Positions 30,504-34,320 of a stretch of DNA of 34,320 bases are shown here, in pieces (the stretch's first letter is position 1; every line of letters begins with the position of its first letter). The translations under genes and the position numbers were made by a program. Source of the stretch: Hydrogenovibrio sp. UBA654 (lineage in GTDB: Bacteria; Pseudomonadota; Gammaproteobacteria; Thiomicrospirales; Thiomicrospiraceae); contig DBOE01000026.1 in assembly GCA_002299585.1 (NCBI GenBank), forward strand, positions 1 to 34,320, in the 5' to 3' direction. A model generated the notes under the pieces. The model saw only the letters and a list, made by a program, of their open reading frames with translations, made no database searches and was not told where the DNA came from.

Positions 30504-31313
30504 CTACTTAAATATCCTACTAAAAAAACCTTTTTTTGGTTCGGTTAAAAATCTTTGCTGGCAGTCTTCGCCTAATAGTCTTGCCACTATATCTTTATAA
30601 GCCTCAGAAACATCTGTTCCCTTATCTAGAATTACTGGTCTGCCTGAATTTATAGCACTTAATACTTGCTCTGCTTCTGGGACTACCCCCAATAGAGGTA
30701 TATCTAACATTGTTACTATTTTATCAACCGCTAACATTTCTCCATTTTTTACTTTTGTTGGTTGGTATCTTGTTAGTACTAAATGTTCTAATACTGGAGA
30801 TTTATTTTCTTTTGATCGCTTTGAAGTATCTTGTATAACTCCTAAAATTCTATCAGCATCACGAACTGATGTTATTTCAGGATTAGTTATAACTATTGCT
30901 TCATCTGCATAGTGTAAAGCTAGCTTAGCACCTTTTTCAATTCCGGCTGGTGAATCACAAATAATAAAGTCAAAACCTGCTTTTTTTAGAGCATCAATTA
31001 CTTTTGATACTCCTTGTGTAGTTAAATCATCTTTATTACCAGTTTGTGATGAAGCTAGGATATATAAATTTTTGACCCATTTATCAGCGATTAATGCTTG
31101 TGTTATAGATGCTTGATTTTTTGCAACATTTAAAAAATCATGTACTATATTTTTTTCACAACCCATCATTAAATCTAGGTTTCTTAAACCAACATCAAAG
31201 TCTATAACCGCAACTGTATAGCCCTTTAAAGCTAAACCTACAGAAATACTCGCACTGGTAGTGGTCTTGCCTACCCCCCCTTTTCCTGAGGTAACAACAA
31301 TTACTCGTCCCAC
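30504..31313 (-). CDS. minD: Septum site-determining ATPase MinD
   Basis: MinD is a ParA/MinD ATPase that dimerises on the inner membrane and recruits MinC to block FtsZ away from midcell. The deviant Walker A is GKGGVGKT (residues 10-17), with DFDVGLRNLDLMMG following and the D-S-P-A-G-I-E motif near the middle. The amphipathic membrane-targeting helix is intact at the end (KKGFFSRIFK). 269 residues (E. coli 270). It overlaps minC by 13 nt. The expected next gene, minE, is absent: a convergent methyltransferase ends two bases away. Confidence 0.97.
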   Translation of the reverse strand: MGRVIVVTSGKGGVGKTTTSASISVGLALKGYTVAVIDFDVGLRNLDLMMGCEKNIVHDFLNVAKNQASITQALIADKWVKNLYILASSQTGNKDDLTTQGVSKVIDALKKAGFDFIICDSPAGIEKGAKLALHYADEAIVITNPEITSVRDADRILGVIQDTSKRSKENKSPVLEHLVLTRYQPTKVKNGEMLAVDKIVTMLDIPLLGVVPEAEQVLSAINSGRPVILDKGTDVSEAYKDIVARLLGEDCQQRFLTEPKKGFFSRIFK

Positions 31314-31996
31314 AAAACCTTCCTATATTTTATCGAAGAACTTTCAGAATCTAAACTAACTTCTACAAAGCATTGTTTATAATTTTTATTAATTTTTCCA
31401 GATAATTGGTATCTTCCTGCTATGCTCAACATTTCAGGATTTAAATTATTAGCAAATATCTTTGCTTGTTTTAATCCTGATGCCCCAGCAAATACCTTAC
31501 CTAGGATTTTTCCATAAATATGCACATTACCATCCGCTATAACTTCAGCACCAGGGTTTACATAGCCCATAACAATAAGATCTCTGTTTTTTGCATAGAT
31601 ATGCTGTCCAGAGCGAACATTATTAATGATTAAGGCCGTTTTTATGGATAATGTTTGATCAAAGATTTTTTCATCTTCTATTTTTGTTTTATCAAAAGCT
31701 TCAGAAAAAACTGCTAAGCCTGCATATTCTGCTTGTAGTTTAATTTTTTCATTTTGTGTTCTAATGGCTACAGGAATTATTTCTAATTGATATAAAAACT
31801 CAACTAATAAAGCTAAAAAAACTGGATCATTAAGTTCTATTTTAGGTTCTATAACAACCGACTTACCAGTAAATAAACTATAATTTTTCTTAATATGTTG
31901 ATTAATTTCAGATTTAACCTGTTCAATATCATCACTTAATATATTTAAAACTGTTACTGAAAAGACAGTTTCTTGTAAATTTATAGCTTGTGACAT
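31301..31996 (-). CDS. minC: Septum site-determining protein MinC
   Basis: MinC is the FtsZ polymerisation inhibitor recruited by MinD. The C-terminal beta-helix domain is clear (NNVRSGQHIYAKNRDLIVMG, GAEVIADGNVHIYGKILGKVFAGASG, PEMLSIAGRYQLS), including the VRSGQ motif that contacts MinD. The N-terminal domain (about 1-110) is more diverged. Start at ATG 31996 gives MSQAINLQETVF, 231 residues as in E. coli; a TTG at 32008 in frame would add four. It is divergent from the lipoprotein gene. Confidence 0.94.
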   Translation of the reverse strand: MSQAINLQETVFSVTVLNILSDDIEQVKSEINQHIKKNYSLFTGKSVVIEPKIELNDPVFLALLVEFLYQLEIIPVAIRTQNEKIKLQAEYAGLAVFSEAFDKTKIEDEKIFDQTLSIKTALIINNVRSGQHIYAKNRDLIVMGYVNPGAEVIADGNVHIYGKILGKVFAGASGLKQAKIFANNLNPEMLSIAGRYQLSGKINKNYKQCFVEVSLDSESSSIKYRKVLWDE

Positions 31997-32031
31997 TAAA
32001 TAAACCAATTGTTTTTACAATAAAAAGATTA

Positions 32032-32060
32032 ATATTACTTTAGTAACTTGTTTTCGTAAA
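32032..32060 (-). promoter_or_regulatory. Probable minC-minD promoter
   Basis: On the minus strand TTTACG (32060-32055), a 17-nt spacer and TAATAT (32037-32032) sit 36 nt before the minC ATG. Each hexamer matches consensus at four of six positions. It interlocks with the plus-strand lipoprotein promoter, so the two may interfere. Confidence 0.4.
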
Positions 32061-32075
32061 GGAAAAGTTTAAAAT
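32048..32075 (+). promoter_or_regulatory. Probable promoter of the lipoprotein pair
   Basis: TTGTTT (32048-32053), 16 nt, then TAAAAT (32070-32075). Start of transcription near 32082 would put the TTG at 32083 at the very 5' end, which supports the downstream TTG 32110 as the true start. Confidence 0.4.
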
Positions 32076-32109
32076 ATCATATTTGAACCTTAACTTTGAG
32101 GGCATTTGT

Positions 32110-33117
32110 TTGGAAACGCTAAAATTCATCTTGGTTATCTTTCTATTTTTATCAATTTATTCTTGTTCTACTACGACTAAAATAAAATACTTAGACCCTG
32201 CTCAAATTGGTGAGATGAGTAGACTTAAGCGCATATCCGTAGAAGAGTTTAAAAATGATACCCTAGGCTTGGCTAGTAAAATAGAGGAAAAAATAGACCA
32301 AAAAAAAATTAATGGCAAAGCATACTTTACTCTTCTCAATAGAGATAATATTGACGAGATTATAGCTGAACAAAGACGCCAATACTCTGGTATAACTACT
32401 GATGAAAATCCTGTAGAACTAGGTCAATTAATTGCCTCTCAAGCTTTTATAACAGGGAGGATTTATTCAAAAACCTATAGTGATAAAATTTCCTACCAAA
32501 CTCGGCAAAAATGTCTAGATAAAAAATGCAATCACATAAGAAAATATAGAGTAAAGTGCATCAGACGAAGTGTTCAACTTGGTGCAAACATAAAAATAAT
32601 AAAAATAGAAACCTCAAAAATAATTTTTACTCATAACTATGAAAAAAATAACTCTTGGCTAACTTGTAGGGACCAATACTATGACTCTATTTCTGAACCT
32701 GAAGAGGTTTGGGCAAGGCAAACTAATCAAATTGCTAATGAATTCATACGAGAAATTACCCCCACCTTTTCTTATCGTGAAATAAAATTGTTAGATAACC
32801 CCAAGATTAATTATTCTAATAAAGAAGAAAAATTGCTAGTAAAAGGTTTAGACTTTATTAAAAAAGAAAAAATAGAAAAAGCAGATAAAGTTTTAAGTAA
32901 GCTGGTGTTTGAGACCAAGTCACAATGTTTTGTAGCTCTTTATAATCTCGGTGTAGTAAAAGAATCGCAAGCGGAATATGTTAAAGCAAAACAATTATAC
33001 ATTCTCACAAATGCTTTATTAAAAAGCTCAAATGATACAGTAAACGAGGCGTTAGAGCGTATAAATATAGTTATATATAATAATGACAAAGCACAAAAAC
33101 AACTACGAAATAATTAA
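32110..33117 (+). CDS. CsgG-like outer-membrane lipoprotein with Cys-rich insertion
   Basis: With the start at TTG 32110 (Shine-Dalgarno GAGGG at 32098-32102, 7 nt spacing) the protein has 335 residues and a short lipoprotein signal, ETLKFILVIFLFLSIYS-Cys19. RISVEEFKNDTLGLASKIEEKI, FTLLNRDNIDEIIAEQRRQ and AFITGRIYSK match the CsgG/TolB-N type fold used by CsgG, FlgO-like and LpoB-like proteins. An insertion carries Cys135, Cys140 and Cys150, with Cys186 after it, suggesting disulphides or a metal. The C-terminal part (about 240-335) looks TPR-like. No curli genes (csgA, csgB, csgE, csgF) or flagellar genes are near, so a curli pore is not implied. It is 3 nt before the partner lipoprotein. 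Confidence 0.75.
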   Translation: METLKFILVIFLFLSIYSCSTTTKIKYLDPAQIGEMSRLKRISVEEFKNDTLGLASKIEEKIDQKKINGKAYFTLLNRDNIDEIIAEQRRQYSGITTDENPVELGQLIASQAFITGRIYSKTYSDKISYQTRQKCLDKKCNHIRKYRVKCIRRSVQLGANIKIIKIETSKIIFTHNYEKNNSWLTCRDQYYDSISEPEEVWARQTNQIANEFIREITPTFSYREIKLLDNPKINYSNKEEKLLVKGLDFIKKEKIEKADKVLSKLVFETKSQCFVALYNLGVVKESQAEYVKAKQLYILTNALLKSSNDTVNEALERINIVIYNNDKAQKQLRNN

Positions 33118-33120
33118 AAA

Positions 33121-34113
33121 ATGAGGGCTTTAATCTTTATTTTAATAAGTCTGTTTATAAGCTCTTGTCAAACATCACCTCCAGAAAACCTTATAGCTCC
33201 TCCCCAGCTACCAAGCTGGTATCAGAACCCACCTGCTGATACACAACAAGATCTTTATGCTGTAGGTATTGGAGAAAATCCAGCTATGGCAGTACAAAAT
33301 GCACTAGTTTATTTAGCGACAAAACTTAGTGTATCAGTATCTTCGACAACCACAATAAATAAAACTTTATACCGAGGAGTTTATCAGTTTAATGAAACTC
33401 AATTAGATAAAAGTACCACTATGGAAATTAACCAAATTAAAATTAACCAATTTAGCCAATTAAAAATGGAACAAATTGGTTATGAACAATTTATAACCCT
33501 AATAAAAAGCAACAAGCAAAAGCTTGCCAGCGACTACAAAAAACGACTAGATAAACAAATAACTAATTACCAGCAAGACCAAAAAATTTATAACCAACAA
33601 GCAGGATATTTAAAGTATCTACAGGTTTTACAGCACTTTAAAGGATTAAAGAAATTTGATAATATGTTATCAATCTATCAAACTTTAGCCCCAAAATCCG
33701 TTATCTACAAATATCTACAGCATCTAAAAGAAGTTTCTCAAAATTTTAAACAACAGGCATCTAAAGTTATTTTTAAAATTAAATATAATCAAAAACACAC
33801 CATAACTCAACTAGCTAACTATTTAACTAAAGCGGGTTTTAAAGTTACCACAAAAAATATTGCTACCAATACCATTAAACTAACCAGCTCCACTAAATCT
33901 ACTAATGCTGAAGGGTTTTATATTATGCGTAGCCAATTAAATGTTACCTTTTATGAAAAAAATAAACTAATTTCTGGCAATATAGTAAGTTTAAAAGGTC
34001 AAGGATTAAACCAAAATCAAGCAAGCGTAAACCAACAACGAAAACTACAATACTTTTTAAATAAAAAAGGGTTAAATATGTTTTTAGGGATAAAAACAAG
34101 TGATCTAGAGTAA
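33121..34113 (+). CDS. LPP20-family lipoprotein
   Basis: 330 residues with a lipobox (MRALIFILISLFISS-Cys16). The first mature segment, LPSWYQNPPADTQQDLYAVGIGENPAMAVQNALVYLATKLSVSVSS, is the LPP20 pattern (PxWxxNPP, YAVGxG, A-x-x-A-x-x-x-A), seen in Helicobacter Lpp20 and Vibrio FlgP relatives. A long Gln/Lys/Tyr-rich helical stretch follows (about 130-215), and the last third is predicted beta-rich. The coding strand is A- and C-rich. It starts 3 nt after the CsgG-like gene and ends the gene-containing part of the window. Role unknown; envelope anchoring or biogenesis is inferred from the partner and the lipobox. Confidence 0.75.
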   Translation: MRALIFILISLFISSCQTSPPENLIAPPQLPSWYQNPPADTQQDLYAVGIGENPAMAVQNALVYLATKLSVSVSSTTTINKTLYRGVYQFNETQLDKSTTMEINQIKINQFSQLKMEQIGYEQFITLIKSNKQKLASDYKKRLDKQITNYQQDQKIYNQQAGYLKYLQVLQHFKGLKKFDNMLSIYQTLAPKSVIYKYLQHLKEVSQNFKQQASKVIFKIKYNQKHTITQLANYLTKAGFKVTTKNIATNTIKLTSSTKSTNAEGFYIMRSQLNVTFYEKNKLISGNIVSLKGQGLNQNQASVNQQRKLQYFLNKKGLNMFLGIKTSDLE

Positions 34114-34320
34114 AAAATTATGCCTTGATGCTGAAAACTTGGTGTTGCTAGAATTTTAATCAGTTATTAAGTTCCTACTTAAGGAGACGCTTAACAACCG
34201 CCAATTATTTTTTACTGGCTAAAATGCACGACAACTTCCGTAAAATTCGACGCAATAGCCAGCTATTACGACGCATTTAACGAAACTTGACGCACATTTT
34301 TTCTCAGTAAAATTCTAATC
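34114..34320. other. Structured non-coding tail with GACGCA repeats
   Basis: No credible ORF runs through this 207-nt stretch on either strand. GACGCA recurs at 34249, 34270 and 34289, spaced 21 and 19 nt. AATAGC-CA-GCTATT (34254-34267) is a perfect inverted repeat, and CTGGCTA (34215-34221) can instead pair with TAGCCAG (34256-34262). It reads more GC-rich than the flanks at 34180-34300. It could be the edge of a dispersed repeat or insertion element continuing past the window. Confidence 0.4.

Noticed and set aside
32083..32109. Longer start of the CsgG-like lipoprotein at TTG 32083
   Set aside because: It lies about at the inferred transcription start, has no Shine-Dalgarno, and would put nine polar residues before the lipoprotein signal. 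TTG 32110 has GAGGG at the right distance.
1..34320. tRNA genes, rRNA, CRISPR arrays, prophage or complete insertion sequences
   Set aside because: No T-loop type GGTTCGA-x-TCC context, no regularly spaced repeat array, and no transposase, integrase or phage structural ORF was found.

Overview
The window is a 34.3 kb piece of an AT-rich (roughly one third G+C by eye) Gram-negative chromosome. It is almost certainly gammaproteobacterial. The order rpsB-tsf-pyrH-frr-uppS-cdsA-rseP-bamA-skp-lpxD-fabZ-lpxA-lpxB-rnhB, the divergent hflD-mnmA-rluE / icd block, the divergent bamD / rluD-pgeF block and yoaA-tsaB are all gammaproteobacterial arrangements. I cannot place it below class. Nothing in the window is a complete mobile element, CRISPR array, tRNA or rRNA.

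Layout. (1) 1-366: the 3' end of an unidentified ORF, a promoter and an S2-type leader. (2) 367-13273: one long plus-strand run for translation (S2, EF-Ts, UMP kinase, ribosome recycling factor), undecaprenyl and CDP-diacylglycerol lipid synthesis, RseP, the BamA/Skp outer-membrane protein pathway, lipid A synthesis (LpxD, FabZ, LpxA, LpxB) and RNase HII. Many junctions overlap or touch. dxr and dnaE, the usual members in E. coli, are not here. (3) 13333-13458: a short zinc-ligand-poor L36 gene on the minus strand, too short for most ORF callers, facing rnhB across a bidirectional terminator. (4) 13640-17518: a YoaA-type Fe-S helicase, TsaB, an unknown exported protein and a RimB-type aspartic peptidase homologue. 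(5) 17572-22173: minus-strand rluE-mnmA-hflD, divergent from a monomeric isocitrate dehydrogenase. (6) 22174-24815: bamD divergent from rluD-pgeF. (7) 24820-28523: nadC-kef antiporter on minus, ampD on plus, and a small four-cysteine protein on minus. (8) 28632-30501: flavodoxin, a serine esterase and a methyltransferase. (9) 30504-31996: minC-minD on minus, with no minE behind them. (10) 32110-34113: two lipoproteins, CsgG-like and LPP20-like, then about 200 nt of structured non-coding DNA to the window edge.

Functionally most of the window builds and maintains the envelope: lipid carrier, phospholipid precursor, lipid A, outer-membrane protein insertion, and peptidoglycan recycling and editing. 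The rest is mostly translation, RNA modification and septum placement. Points that deserve a second look are minCD without minE, a monomeric isocitrate dehydrogenase sitting in the E. coli icd position, two G9 tracts inside housekeeping genes, the lone C-minus L36 gene with a palindrome over its promoter, a perfect 10-bp inverted repeat between rluE and icd, the CsgG/LPP20 lipoprotein pair with C-rich coding strands, and frequent TTG starts. I saw no clear novel multi-gene defence or mobile system.
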